Notes under the pieces: generated by a model | What the model was told of the DNA's origin: nothing | Database searches by the model: none | Seen by the model: only the letters and a program-made list of their open reading frames with translations | Assembly (NCBI GenBank): GCA_040902855.1 | Contig: JBBDWN010000096.1 | Coordinates: 1 to 21,610, forward strand | Source: DATHWB01 sp040902855 | GTDB taxonomy: Bacteria; Actinomycetota; Acidimicrobiia; Spongiisociales; ZC4RG35 | Reading direction: 5' to 3' | DNA length: 21,610 nucleotides | Program-made: the position numbers and the translations under genes | Shown: piece by piece, positions 15,065 through 21,610 of the stretch | Layout: every line of letters starts with the position of its first letter | Numbering within the stretch: the stretch's first letter is position 1

Positions 15065-15640
15065 TCAGGCGGGGGGGCGGTGGGCGGCTTGCTCCTGGGC
15101 GCGTTGGGGGTCGGTGACCCAGCTTTCGACCACGTCGGCGGCGTCGACTACCAGCAGGTCGGCTTCGACGCGCTCCTTCGATCCGAAACGACGAAGGACG
15201 AAGTCGGCCGGATCCTGACGGCCGGGGGGCCGACCGACTCCCACCTTCAGCCGACTGAACTCCCGGGTGCCGAGCGACTTCTCGAGCGAACGGATGCCGT
15301 TGTGACCGCCGCTGCCGCCGCCGATCTGGATCCTCAGCCGCCCGAAATCGAGATCGATGTCGTCGTGGATGACGAGGAGGTCTGCGACGTCAGCCTTCAT
15401 GGAGCGCAAGGTCGCCGAAACCGGACCGCCCGATTCGTTCATGAACGACATGGGGGCGACGAGTACGACCTTCTCGGAACCAACCCGGAGTTCGGCGATC
15501 TCCGACCGTGCCCGCATCATCTTCGCCTTGAAGCGTTCTCCGTGGCGTCGGGCGAGTTCGGCGAGGACCTCGGCACCGATGTTGTGGCGGGTTCCCTCGT
15601 AGTCGGACCCCGGGTTGCGGAGCCCGACGACAACCTTCAC
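15065..15640 (-). CDS. pth: Peptidyl-tRNA hydrolase
   Basis: 191 residues from GTG 15640, the normal Pth length. The enzyme cleaves the ester bond of peptidyl-tRNA released from stalled ribosomes and recycles tRNA. All key residues are in place: Asn9 in GLRNPG, catalytic His19 in TRHNIG, Asn68 in MSFMNESGG, Asp93/94 in VIHDDIDL, and Asn114 in GGSGGHNGIRSL. VGVGRPPGRQDPADFVL follows as usual. It lies three bases after rplY, forming the rplY–pth operon common in bacteria. In many genomes mfd is next to this pair; here it is about 9 kb away. Confidence 0.97.
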   Translation of the reverse strand: MKVVVGLRNPGSDYEGTRHNIGAEVLAELARRHGERFKAKMMRARSEIAELRVGSEKVVLVAPMSFMNESGGPVSATLRSMKADVADLLVIHDDIDLDFGRLRIQIGGGSGGHNGIRSLEKSLGTREFSRLKVGVGRPPGRQDPADFVLRRFGSKERVEADLLVVDAADVVESWVTDPQRAQEQAAHRPPA

Positions 15641-15643
15641 CGG

Positions 15644-16333
15644 CTACTCGCCGGCGTCGTCGCCACCGGCGTCGTCGGCTGACCCCTCGGCGCCCTCGGC
15701 TCCTTCGCCTTCTTCGCCCTCGACTTCTTCGCCCTCTTCGCCCTCTTCGTCTTCATCCGTCTCGGCTTCGAGAGCGGCGGGAACGGTGATGGAGACAACC
15801 GTGTACTCCGGCTCCTCGAGGTAGGTGACGCCTTCAATCTCAGGCAGATCGCCGATGCGGAGGGCATCGCCGATCTCCAGGGCGGAGATGTCGAGCTCGA
15901 CGAAACTCGGGATGTTGGTGACGAGCGCTTCGATCTGGACCACGTTGCGGGCCGTCGAAAGGACGCCCCCGGCCTCGATCCCGACCGACTCGCCAACGAA
16001 GTGGACAGGAATCTCGGTGTGAATCGTGTCGGTGAGCAGCACGGTGACGAAGTCGACATGACGGATCTCACGCCGGAAGGGATGGGTCTCGACGACTCGC
16101 GGGAGGGTGAGGATCTTGTCCTTTCCGACTTCCAGACTTATCAGGGCGTTCAGGCCCGCCTCAGTCGTGAGCGCGGCGCGGAGCTCTCGATGATCCACGG
16201 CGATGGAGAGGGGATCCCTGTCCTTTCCGTAGACGATGGCCGGCACGTGGCCTTCCTTGCGGAGCCGGCGCGAGGCGCGACTTCCTGTGGGTCGGCCGGA
16301 TTCGGCGCGCAAAGTGATCTGTTCTGACGACAT
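15644..16333 (-). CDS. rplY: Ribosomal protein bL25 (Ctc/TL5 type) with acidic tail
   Basis: 229 residues from ATG 16333, with an AGGAG about nine bases upstream. The frame extends to 16450 but without similarity. Residues 1–~95 are the 5S rRNA-binding L25 domain (ITLRAESGRPTGSRASRRLRKEG, then HVPAIVYG). Residues ~96–185 are the TL5/Ctc beta domain (HVDFVTVLL, IPVHFVGESVGIEAGGVLS, ELDISALEIGDALRIGDLP). The last ~45 residues are almost only Glu, Asp, Gly and Ala. Such tails occur in actinobacterial Ctc proteins; their role is unclear. bL25 binds the 5S rRNA in the large subunit, and Ctc forms are often linked to stress. It is the first gene of the rplY–pth operon. Confidence 0.96.
   Translation of the reverse strand: MSSEQITLRAESGRPTGSRASRRLRKEGHVPAIVYGKDRDPLSIAVDHRELRAALTTEAGLNALISLEVGKDKILTLPRVVETHPFRREIRHVDFVTVLLTDTIHTEIPVHFVGESVGIEAGGVLSTARNVVQIEALVTNIPSFVELDISALEIGDALRIGDLPEIEGVTYLEEPEYTVVSITVPAALEAETDEDEEGEEGEEVEGEEGEGAEGAEGSADDAGGDDAGE
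15650..15775 (-). repeat. Low-complexity GAG/GGC-rich tract encoding the bL25 acidic tail
   Basis: Imperfect repeats of GAAGAGGGC-like units, seen on the plus strand as recurring ttcgccctc, encode Glu-Glu-Gly repeats. They explain the serine/proline-rich open frames on the complementary strand, which are not genes. Such tracts can vary in length by slippage. Confidence 0.7.
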
Positions 16334-16373
16334 CAGCGAAGCTCCTGCGAAGCGGAGGGAAAGAGGACACGCC

Positions 16374-16402
16374 ATTGTCGCGGCTCGGGTCGACACGGGC
16401 AA
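16374..16402 (-). promoter_or_regulatory. Candidate rplY–pth promoter
   Basis: Minus-strand TTGCCC (16402–16397) and GACAAT (16379–16374) are separated by 17 bases, a fair match to a housekeeping promoter. The predicted leader is ~33 bases and contains the AGGAG of rplY. Confidence 0.4.
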
Positions 16403-16475
16403 ACTGCGATCCTCCGGTCGCCCCGCACGCGCCATGCGTGGCAGGATCATCCCAGCCGAAAAGGAGTTGCCAAGG

Positions 16476-16772
16476 ATGCCCGCCTTTCTGATCGCAGACG
16501 CAGTCCCACACGATCCCGATGCCTACCGCGCCAGCGGATATCTCGAGGCTGCCGTGCGGATCGCCGGCAGGCATGGCGGCCGCTACCGCGTCCGGGGTGG
16601 CGAGATGACCGTGTTGGAGGGGGAATGGGACCTCCGCCGGGCGGTCATCATCGAGTTCCCGACGATGAGTGATCTCCGCGCCTTCTACGACGACCCCGAA
16701 TACCAGGAGTGGATTCCCGTCCGCCAGCGGCTCACCGAATCACGCGTCCTCGCCGTGGAAGGCGTCGACTGA
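16476..16772 (+). CDS. DUF1330 family protein
   Basis: 98 residues from ATG 16476, with AAGGAG nine bases upstream. It has the DUF1330 pattern of a small dimeric alpha/beta-barrel protein: MPAFLIADAVPHDPDAYRAS at the start, AGRHGGRYRVRGG, then VIIEFPTMSDLRAFYDDPEYQ with the EFP and YxDPEYQ signatures near the C-terminal half. The family has no established reaction. It diverges from rplY across ~140 bp and ends 80 bp from the convergent hydrolase gene. The frame is open upstream to 16236 but that part is the shadow of rplY. Confidence 0.9.
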   Translation: MPAFLIADAVPHDPDAYRASGYLEAAVRIAGRHGGRYRVRGGEMTVLEGEWDLRRAVIIEFPTMSDLRAFYDDPEYQEWIPVRQRLTESRVLAVEGVD

Positions 16773-16850
16773 GCGATCCAGCCGAATCCAACATCCTCGC
16801 CGTCCGTCGCCACTCGAGAATCTGTCGACTGGGCGATCTGTCGACTGAGC
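16764..16850 (+). repeat. Short direct repeats GTCGACTGRGCGATC between convergent genes
   Basis: GTCGACTGAGCGATC spans the stop of the DUF1330 gene (16764–16778). It recurs as GTCGACTGGGCGATC at 16824–16838 and partly as GTCGACTGAGC at 16840–16850. The latter two are adjacent. No hairpin with a T tract was seen. This may be a local duplication debris. Confidence 0.5.
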
Positions 16851-16852
16851 CT

Positions 16853-17464
16853 TCAGCCCACCGCCCTCATCCACTCGACCGTTCGATCGGCCAGGAACCC
16901 GAACAACTCCGGCTCCTGCCACTCGCGAAAGGAGTGGTCCGCACCCTCCATGTCGACCACGTATGCCCCCCTCAGCGGGCGGATATGGGCGTCGAACAAG
17001 TCTGAGCGACTCAACGCGTCACGCGAGCCCCGGAAGAACAGCATCGGGACGGACACTTCGGGGAGATGGGCCACCCGCAGCTTCTCCGGCCTTCCGGCGG
17101 GATGGAGTGGATAGGCGTACAGCACGACTCCCCGCGACGGGTAGCCCTCGGCAGCGAGCATCGTGGCGATCCTGCCTCCCATCGAGCGCCCGCCGAGGAA
17201 CAGCGGACCCCCCACTGCGGACGCCACCGCACGATGACATTCGAGGAGGACCGGAGGGCGGTCAGGGGCGCGCCGACCAGACTCGGTATACGGGTAGTTG
17301 AACGTGACGACACGCACCCCTCGCTCAGCGAGGGCGTCGGCGATTCCGACGATGCTCCGATGATCTTGATCGGTCCCGGCGCCGTGGGCGAAGAGGAAAG
17401 AGTCGCGTCCCGAGCCTCGAACGATGGCGGTGACCGAGCCGCCAGAGGGGAGTTTCACGATCAC
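16853..17464 (-). CDS. Alpha/beta hydrolase, TEX30/KANSL3-like family
   Basis: 203 residues from GTG 17464. It is a compact alpha/beta hydrolase with LFAHGAGTDQDH at ~24–35 (oxyanion region), the nucleophile Ser94 in GGRSMGG, Asp149 in FRGSRDALS and His177 in EGADHSF, so the catalytic triad is complete. The HGAG opening and GRSMGGRIATMLA elbow are typical of the bacterial dienelactone-hydrolase-like relatives of TEX30. The substrate is unknown; esterase or acylpeptide activity is possible. It lacks a signal peptide, so it is probably cytoplasmic. TAGCCT lies six bases before the start, suggesting a leaderless message. Confidence 0.85.
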   Translation of the reverse strand: MIVKLPSGGSVTAIVRGSGRDSFLFAHGAGTDQDHRSIVGIADALAERGVRVVTFNYPYTESGRRAPDRPPVLLECHRAVASAVGGPLFLGGRSMGGRIATMLAAEGYPSRGVVLYAYPLHPAGRPEKLRVAHLPEVSVPMLFFRGSRDALSRSDLFDAHIRPLRGAYVVDMEGADHSFREWQEPELFGFLADRTVEWMRAVG

Positions 17465-17470
17465 GTGTCG

Positions 17471-17476
17471 AGGCTA
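17471..17476 (-). promoter_or_regulatory. Leaderless-type -10 of the TEX30-like hydrolase
   Basis: Minus-strand TAGCCT is followed by six bases and the GTG start codon, without a Shine–Dalgarno. The same TAGCCT lies ahead of the divergent 6-phosphogluconolactonase gene and the lipoprotein esterase gene. Confidence 0.42.
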
Positions 17477-17549
17477 CCGGGGGCCTGATGGGTAGCTCAC
17501 ACCCGCCAGGACATCGTTCCGGTCTGAGGGAGGTCGGGGCGCCGTCAGG

Positions 17550-17555
17550 TAGCCT
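17550..17555 (+). promoter_or_regulatory. Leaderless-type -10 of pgl
   Basis: TAGCCT ends eight bases before the ATG at 17564. No ribosome-binding site lies between, so transcription probably starts at or next to the start codon. Confidence 0.42.
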
Positions 17556-17563
17556 CGAATGCG

Positions 17564-18250
17564 ATGGAGGTCTCGATACAGCCTGATCGCGCGACCCTCG
17601 CTCGCACCGCGGCGGAGTTGATCGCGTCCCGGGCCGCGGATGGGCCATTCACCTTGGGCCTCGCCGGCGGGTCGACCCCCGCCGACACATACGACGAGTT
17701 GCACCACGTCGACATGGACTGGTCGCAGGTATCGCTGTGGCTGTCGGACGAGCGATGGGTGGCGCCCGATGATCCAGAGTCGAACGGTCGCATGGCTCTG
17801 GATCATCTCCCGCTTGCCGCTGCGAACCGCTTGGTCCGGCCCCGTCACTCCCGCTACCTCACTCCGGCCGACTCGGCCGTCCACTACGACGCCGCCCTCC
17901 GCCGAATCCACGGCGACGACCGCCCCGATCTCGTCCTCTTGGGTATGGGGACCGACGGTCACACCGCCTCGCTGTTCGGGGGAACCGATGCCCTGGAGGC
18001 CGAACCACACCGATGGTTCGTGGCGAATCACGTGCCCGCGCTGGACACGTGGCGCCTGACCGTCACCCCGTCTCTCCTCCGCAGCGCACGACGCGTCGTC
18101 GTCCTGGTATCGGGCACAGCCAAGGCCCAAGTACTCGCCGAGGTCCTCGATGGCCCCGACGATGTGTATCCCATTCAGATTCTCAGACACGCCGAGGGCG
18201 AAGTCACCTTCATCTGCGACTCAGAAGCCGCCGCAGGCCTGTCCAGGTAG
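17564..18250 (+). CDS. pgl: 6-phosphogluconolactonase (DevB type)
   Basis: 228 residues from ATG 17564, the usual size. It hydrolyses 6-phosphogluconolactone to 6-phosphogluconate in the oxidative pentose phosphate pathway, in the cytoplasm. It shares the isomerase-like fold with NagB. The conserved motifs are GLAGGSTP at 32–39 (phosphate binding), SDERWV at 61–66 and GMGTDGHTASLF at 127–138, and the C-terminal half has TVTPSLLRSARRVVVLVSG. No zwf or gnd is in the window, so the gene stands apart from its pathway partners here. The downstream lipoprotein gene begins 28 bp later with its own TAGCCT box. Confidence 0.95.
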   Translation: MEVSIQPDRATLARTAAELIASRAADGPFTLGLAGGSTPADTYDELHHVDMDWSQVSLWLSDERWVAPDDPESNGRMALDHLPLAAANRLVRPRHSRYLTPADSAVHYDAALRRIHGDDRPDLVLLGMGTDGHTASLFGGTDALEAEPHRWFVANHVPALDTWRLTVTPSLLRSARRVVVLVSGTAKAQVLAEVLDGPDDVYPIQILRHAEGEVTFICDSEAAAGLSR

Positions 18251-18264
18251 GAACGGCTCTCTCG

Positions 18265-18270
18265 TAGCCT
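18265..18270 (+). promoter_or_regulatory. Leaderless-type -10 of the lipoprotein esterase gene
   Basis: TAGCCT ends eight bases before ATG 18279 in the 28-bp gap after pgl. It suggests a separate promoter, although read-through from pgl is also likely. Confidence 0.4.
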
Positions 18271-18278
18271 CTTGTCCG

Positions 18279-19208
18279 ATGCATCGTCTCGTGATCCCGC
18301 TCTTGGTCCTTCTCGCCGCGTGTTCGACGCCCCCCTCGAATGCGTCCGACACGTTTGCGTCGACACTGCCGTCGACCACGATCGTGGCGACGGAGACGAC
18401 GGAGACAGTCGAGACATCGACCACATCGACGACAGCCGCCCAGCCGATCGAGCAGATCCTGTACAAGCACTGGAAGGGGTCGTTCGAGTACGGCGATGGA
18501 CTCCGGGTCGACGTGCACGCCCCCGAAGTCCGCTCCAACCACCCGATCGCCATCACGGTCCACGGCGGCGGCTGGTTCGCAGGTCGGCTCGACTCGATGG
18601 GCCAACTCGCGGACGGACTGGCGGCCCGCGGCTTCGTCGTCTTCAACGCCACCTACCGCACGATCGCCCAGGGCGGCTCCTTCCCGTCGACGGTGGAGGA
18701 CGTGGCGTGCGCCGTCGCCTACGCCCGCGACCGAGCTCTCGATTATTCGACGACGGCCAACCATTTCACGCTGATCGGCCACTCGGCAGGGGCGCATCTC
18801 ACATCACTGGTTGCGTTCTCGCCGACCACCTTCGGAGGCGAATGTGAAGGGGCGGACGTCCCCGTCGATGCATGGGTCGGACTGGCCGGCTCGTACAACA
18901 CCGATCTCTACGCCTTCCTGCTGCAACCGTTCTTCGGCACTGCGTTCGCCGAGGACCCCGAACCGTGGCGGGCCGGCAACCCCTACACCTATGTCGAGTC
19001 GATCCCCCCGGACGTCGACCTCTTGTTCATCCATGGAGATGCGGACGAACTCGTGCCGGTGTCGATGACCGAGGACCTCTATCTGGCCGCCGAACAAGCG
19101 GGCGCCTCCGCCACGTTGAAGATCGTCTCCAACGCCGGGCACGGCGAGGTGACCAGCTCGCGTCTCGTGGGCGACTTGATCGCCGAACTCGTCGCCGGCG
19201 ATCAGTAG
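18279..19208 (+). CDS. Lipoprotein alpha/beta hydrolase (carboxylesterase, BD-FAE/HSL-like)
   Basis: 309 residues from ATG 18279, a start that puts the signal peptide (MHRLVIPLLVLLAAC) at the N-terminus. The lipobox LAAC has its Cys at 15. Residues 16–55 are a Thr/Ser-rich linker, then the catalytic domain. HGGGW at 95–99 is the oxyanion-hole motif of the HSL/BD-FAE esterases. Ser169 in GHSAGAH is the nucleophile, Asp256 in HGDADELVP and His288 in NAGHGEV complete the triad. It should sit on the outer face of the membrane and split short-chain esters or acylated carbohydrates; the exact substrate is unknown. The last 7 bp overlap the end of the convergent glycosylase gene. Confidence 0.9.
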   Translation: MHRLVIPLLVLLAACSTPPSNASDTFASTLPSTTIVATETTETVETSTTSTTAAQPIEQILYKHWKGSFEYGDGLRVDVHAPEVRSNHPIAITVHGGGWFAGRLDSMGQLADGLAARGFVVFNATYRTIAQGGSFPSTVEDVACAVAYARDRALDYSTTANHFTLIGHSAGAHLTSLVAFSPTTFGGECEGADVPVDAWVGLAGSYNTDLYAFLLQPFFGTAFAEDPEPWRAGNPYTYVESIPPDVDLLFIHGDADELVPVSMTEDLYLAAEQAGASATLKIVSNAGHGEVTSSRLVGDLIAELVAGDQ

Positions 19209-20086
19209 CCCGAGAACGAACGGACTTGCCGCCTCGGTCCGTATCTCGGATAGTTGCCTGCCAGTTCCAACAGCCTGACCACTCTGCCCCGATGCGGTCG
19301 AAACGCTTCGAGCAACTCGACCATGACTTCGTCGGTCCCCCGCGGTTGTCCGGTCAGATGCCAAGCCACCAGGTGCTTGAGGTGGAAGTCGCCCACGCTG
19401 AGCGCGTCCGCATCCCCGTGCGAGACCGCCACAGTTTCCGCCACGGTCCAGCCGCCGACCCCGGTATACCGGCGGAGGAACACGCCGGTCTGTGCGGGAG
19501 TTGCGGCCGCCAGCCTGTCGATGGGGACCGCGTCGATGGCCAGCCTACGAACGGTGTCCGCTCGCCGCTTTTCGATCCCCAGATCGTGATAGGCGTGATA
19601 CGGGGCCGCGGCCAGCCGATCGGGATCGGGCGGAAGCATCAGACCCTCGAACGGACCTGGTGCGGGATGCGAGAATCGCACCGAGAGTCCCCTGAGCCCA
19701 GCGACCGCCTCCTTCCCCGTCACCTTCTGAGCCAAGACGGCCGCCACTGCCGACTCGAACACGAGTCCTGTCCGAGCGAATCGGACCCCCAGGTGGCGCC
19801 GGTGAAGATCGGCGATGAGCGGATGCTCGGGGACGAAGGACTCAGGGTCGTCACCGAGTCCGACCCAACCCTCGAGTCGGTCGAGGATCCACGCGGCCCC
19901 TTCGCCCCAGGCCTCGCCGCGGATCCCGGTGTCATCCCGACTGACCTGGAGTGTGACGGGACCCTCCGGCGTGCGGGCCGGCCGCACCCAACCACTCGAC
20001 AGCCACCGGCCCCACGAAAACGTGATCGGCCGCAGGGTGGCACGCAGGTTGAGCCGGCCGGTGAAGGGCAACAATCGAGTGGGCAC
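19202..20086 (-). CDS. DNA-3-methyladenine glycosylase II / AlkA-like HhH-GPD protein
   Basis: 294 residues from GTG 20086, with GAGGA four bases upstream. Residues ~105–240 form an HhH-GPD glycosylase core: FESAVAAVLAQKVTGKEA, the IEKRRADTVRRLA helix and the helix-hairpin-helix TGVGGWTVAETVAV at 208–221. Asp233 in SVGDFHLKHLV is in the position of the catalytic Asp of AlkA. Residues 1–100 would be the AlkA-type N-terminal domain but are weakly conserved. The enzyme is likely to remove alkylated purines from DNA. No Cys4 iron–sulfur cluster is seen, so it is not an EndoIII or MutY type. The C-terminal tail YPRYGPRRQVRSFSGY is basic. It ends by overlapping the esterase gene and starts 25 bp after the MFS gene, so the two may be co-transcribed. 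Confidence 0.87.
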   Translation of the reverse strand: MPTRLLPFTGRLNLRATLRPITFSWGRWLSSGWVRPARTPEGPVTLQVSRDDTGIRGEAWGEGAAWILDRLEGWVGLGDDPESFVPEHPLIADLHRRHLGVRFARTGLVFESAVAAVLAQKVTGKEAVAGLRGLSVRFSHPAPGPFEGLMLPPDPDRLAAAPYHAYHDLGIEKRRADTVRRLAIDAVPIDRLAAATPAQTGVFLRRYTGVGGWTVAETVAVSHGDADALSVGDFHLKHLVAWHLTGQPRGTDEVMVELLEAFRPHRGRVVRLLELAGNYPRYGPRRQVRSFSGY

Positions 20087-20107
20087 GCGGTCCTCTTGGA
20101 TCTGCCG

Positions 20108-20113
20108 AACCTA
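20108..20113 (-). promoter_or_regulatory. Possible -10 of the glycosylase gene inside the MFS stop codon
   Basis: Minus-strand TAGGTT contains the TAG stop of the MFS gene and lies 21 bases before the GTG of the glycosylase gene. The same hexamer is the proposed glpK -10. It may give the glycosylase its own transcript, but a stop codon plus two bases can arise by chance. Confidence 0.25.
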
Positions 20114-21418
20114 GACGCCCGGCGCAGCTGTCTCCAACACCGGCAACGCGTCCGGGATGTCTCGTTCGATGTTCCGGATCGCCGGCGTCAGCCACGCCAC
20201 ACCGGCAATACACATGACCGCCACCCCGACACACGAGATCAGGAGCGCACTCCCCCGTCCAACCCCGGTGTCCCACACCCGCCCGACGCTGTCCGCCAGG
20301 GCGCCGCCCGGCATGAGGAGCGGCTCGAACACACTGTCAGCGACCGGACCCGCAACGACGAACGCGATCGGTGTTGCGATCTGGGAGATCATCCGGCGAG
20401 TCGAAAACACCCGTCCCTGGATGGCCGGGGCGATCTTCACCTGCCACAGGGTTTGGCTCGTTCCGTTGACGATCGGGATGACCACCATGAGGAGGACCGA
20501 CCCACCAACGGCCACGACTGGATCGGGACGGAGACCTGCGATGACGAGGCCGACCCCACCGATCGCCATGAAGAAGAGCATCCCGCGAATTCTCGCCTGT
20601 GGACCGCCCCAGGCGCCCATGATCAGCGAGCCCACGACCAGAGCCGCTCCAATCGCGCTCATGGTCACGCCGAGTCCCCCCTCGTTCATGAACGCCAAGA
20701 AGACCGGCACCCACAACACGTTGGCGAACGTCAGAACGAAGTTGAGGGCGGCGGCGATGGCCAGGAATCCGAGAAGCCCCCGACGATCCTTGAGGTAGTC
20801 GAATCCTTCGATGAACTCCTGCCACACCGACCGGTTGATCTCACCTGCCTCCCTCACGTCGGGGAAGCGCACGACAAGCAGGGTCGCTGCTGCGACCAGG
20901 AAGGTGACAAAGTCGACGGCAAGGACCGCCCCCAGTCCGACGGTCAGCAGCAAGCCACCGGCGATGGCGGGGGCGATCAGTGTCCCGACGGCGGGACCGA
21001 GTTCACTCAAACCATTGGCGCGACCCAACTGATCTTTGGGCACGATGGTCGGGATGGCGGACCGATACGCAGGCTCCTGAAATGCCGAGGCGGCGGACGA
21101 GACAGCCACCACGATCAGGATCTGCCAGTAGATGAGACTCTCGGAGAAGAAGAGGAGCGCCAGCGTGAACGATCCGAGACCGGCGACGCTGTCGGCCGCG
21201 AGCATCACCACCCGACGGTTTACGCGATCCACCATCACCCCGGCCGTGGGCGCCAGCACGATGCCAGGCAGATTGACCGCCAACAGCATCACTCCGAGAC
21301 GGGTGACGGAGCCACTTTCCTGATACACCCAGATGGTCATGGCGAATCCGGTCATCGCCGTCCCCACTTGGGAGACCAACTGACCCACCCACACCGTCCA
21401 GAAAGTCCGCATGGACAT
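20111..21418 (-). CDS. MFS transporter (EntS/MFS_3-like exporter)
   Basis: 435 residues from ATG 21418, with GAGGG six bases upstream; a second ATG two codons later is possible. The pattern is that of the drug or siderophore exporter branch of the major facilitator family: FWTVWVGQLVSQVGTAMTGFAMTIWVYQ at the start, LPGIVLAPTAGVMVDRVNRR (the loop 2–3 motif with DRxxRR), VSSAASAFQEPAYRSAIPTIVPKDQLGRANGL and a second half with IQGRVFSTRRMISQIATPIA. About 12 membrane segments fit the hydrophobicity. It is probably an efflux pump in the cytoplasmic membrane; the cargo is unknown. A promoter with three TGACATC repeats upstream suggests specific regulation, yet no regulator gene adjoins it within the window. 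Confidence 0.9.
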   Translation of the reverse strand: MSMRTFWTVWVGQLVSQVGTAMTGFAMTIWVYQESGSVTRLGVMLLAVNLPGIVLAPTAGVMVDRVNRRVVMLAADSVAGLGSFTLALLFFSESLIYWQILIVVAVSSAASAFQEPAYRSAIPTIVPKDQLGRANGLSELGPAVGTLIAPAIAGGLLLTVGLGAVLAVDFVTFLVAAATLLVVRFPDVREAGEINRSVWQEFIEGFDYLKDRRGLLGFLAIAAALNFVLTFANVLWVPVFLAFMNEGGLGVTMSAIGAALVVGSLIMGAWGGPQARIRGMLFFMAIGGVGLVIAGLRPDPVVAVGGSVLLMVVIPIVNGTSQTLWQVKIAPAIQGRVFSTRRMISQIATPIAFVVAGPVADSVFEPLLMPGGALADSVGRVWDTGVGRGSALLISCVGVAVMCIAGVAWLTPAIRNIERDIPDALPVLETAAPGV

Positions 21419-21434
21419 CGCCCGCCCTCATCTC

Positions 21435-21472
21435 GATGTCACGATGATGTCAGTTTGATGTCAGCGCGTCAA
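21435..21472 (-). promoter_or_regulatory. MFS promoter with three 11-bp-spaced TGACATC repeats
   Basis: TGACATC occurs three times on the minus strand (plus-strand GATGTCA at 21435–21441, 21446–21452 and 21457–21463), starts exactly 11 bp apart. A TTGACG (21472–21467) and CATCAT (21449–21444) with 17-base spacing form a plausible promoter. The repeats lie in the spacer, over the -10 box and just downstream. An 11-bp tandem period is usual for OmpR/PhoB-family response regulators, but repression by another regulator is equally possible. Confidence 0.6.
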
Positions 21473-21478
21473 TTCTCT

Positions 21479-21508
21479 CCCCCTCGCGACTGAGGCTCTG
21501 CGAGGGGG
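21479..21508. terminator. Strong hairpin upstream of the MFS promoter
   Basis: CCCCCTCGC (21479–21487) pairs with GCGAGGGGG (21500–21508), a 9-bp GC-rich stem with a 12-base loop. No T tract follows on either strand. It may end transcription from the minus-strand gene that enters from the right, as U-less hairpins can in actinobacteria. Confidence 0.35.
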
Positions 21509-21533
21509 GCCGTCCGCGAAGCCGCCAAACCCG

Positions 21534-21596
21534 TCAGTCAACCTCGCGCGAGAAGAGATCCACGAGTTCGCTGACGCTCACGCCCCCCTCGACGGC
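21534..21596 (-). other. End of an unidentified minus-strand reading frame
   Basis: A short frame ends VSVSELVDLFSREVD at a TGA (21536–21534), ahead of the hairpin and in the orientation of the MFS gene. The frame is closed by a TGA at 21599–21597, just beyond a run of six G. Dropping one G would open the frame to the window edge. It could be the C-terminus of a gene with a shift, an unrelated short peptide, or chance. There is no family match. Confidence 0.2.
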
Positions 21597-21610
21597 TCAA
21601 AGCAGCCGCC

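Noticed and set aside
15046..15073. CCCGCC/GGCGGG hairpin overlapping the pth stop codon
   Set aside because: Its 16-base loop and lack of a T tract make it weaker than the nearby 7+7 inverted repeat; likely a product of the GC-rich composition.
15650..15824. Ser/Pro repeat peptide on the plus strand opposite rplY
   Set aside because: It is the complement of the Glu/Gly tail of bL25; the repeat is a by-product of that tract.
18872..21493. Very long plus-strand open frame (873 codons) across the esterase, glycosylase and MFS genes
   Set aside because: It is the complement of two well-recognised minus-strand genes. Its translation is Arg/His/Asp-rich without family similarity, as expected from high-GC shadow frames.
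1..21610. CRISPR arrays, tRNA or rRNA genes, insertion sequences, prophage, toxin–antitoxin or defence systems
   Set aside because: No repeat–spacer pattern, cloverleaf, transposase, integrase or nuclease signature was seen on either strand. Gene density leaves little room for them.

Overview
The window is a high-GC bacterial chromosome segment, with strong G/C bias at third codon positions, many GTG starts and stop/start overlaps. It most likely comes from an actinobacterium. The mfd–(lipoprotein foldase)–mazG order resembles the actinobacterial mfd–mazG–lpqU–eno neighbourhood, TAGNNT-type -10 boxes sit just ahead of starts, and there is an ECF42 sigma factor with DGPF/YCII partners. An Acidimicrobiia-like lineage is my best guess, but no rRNA or other decisive marker is present. 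The window is fully coding, with no gene-free stretch above 300 bp. I see no tRNA, rRNA, CRISPR array, insertion sequence or prophage.

Region A (1–9742, minus strand) looks like one long operon. Reading in the direction of transcription it holds pgsA, an NAD-dependent epimerase/dehydratase, a D-2-hydroxyacid dehydrogenase, a PaaI-type thioesterase, a universal-stress/DUF389 membrane fusion, mfd, a SurA/PrsA-like lipoprotein foldase, and the N-terminal part of a YabN-type MazG that runs off the left edge. Four junctions are 4-bp ATGA/GTGA overlaps, one is a direct TGA|ATG abutment, and two are short gaps (38 and 34 bp).

Region B (9743–15060) is built around glycerol-3-phosphate. glpD diverges from pgsA, and glpK lies 2 kb further on, on the opposite strand. 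Between them sits an ECF42 module: two DGPF/YCII proteins and the sigma factor, co-oriented and tightly coupled. Upstream of it is a TGTCGA-N17-CGTC element that fits an autoregulated ECF42 promoter. GlpK makes sn-glycerol-3-phosphate, GlpD oxidises it and PgsA uses it for phospholipid synthesis, so three genes at one metabolic node surround the regulatory module.

Region C (15065–16772) has rplY (bL25/Ctc) and pth as a two-gene translation operon, plus a divergent DUF1330 gene. Region D (16853–21418) has a TEX30-like alpha/beta hydrolase diverging from 6-phosphogluconolactonase, a lipoprotein esterase, an AlkA-like HhH-GPD glycosylase and an MFS exporter. The exporter promoter carries three TGACATC repeats at an exact 11-bp period. 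The last 190 bp hold that promoter, a strong hairpin and the end of an unidentified minus-strand reading frame.

The most notable observations are an apparent AUC start codon for pgsA, the ECF42 promoter, the 63-bp tandem duplication across a stop/start junction at the head of the USP–DUF389 gene, and the 11-bp-period operator at the MFS gene. I did not find a convincing wholly new multi-gene system.
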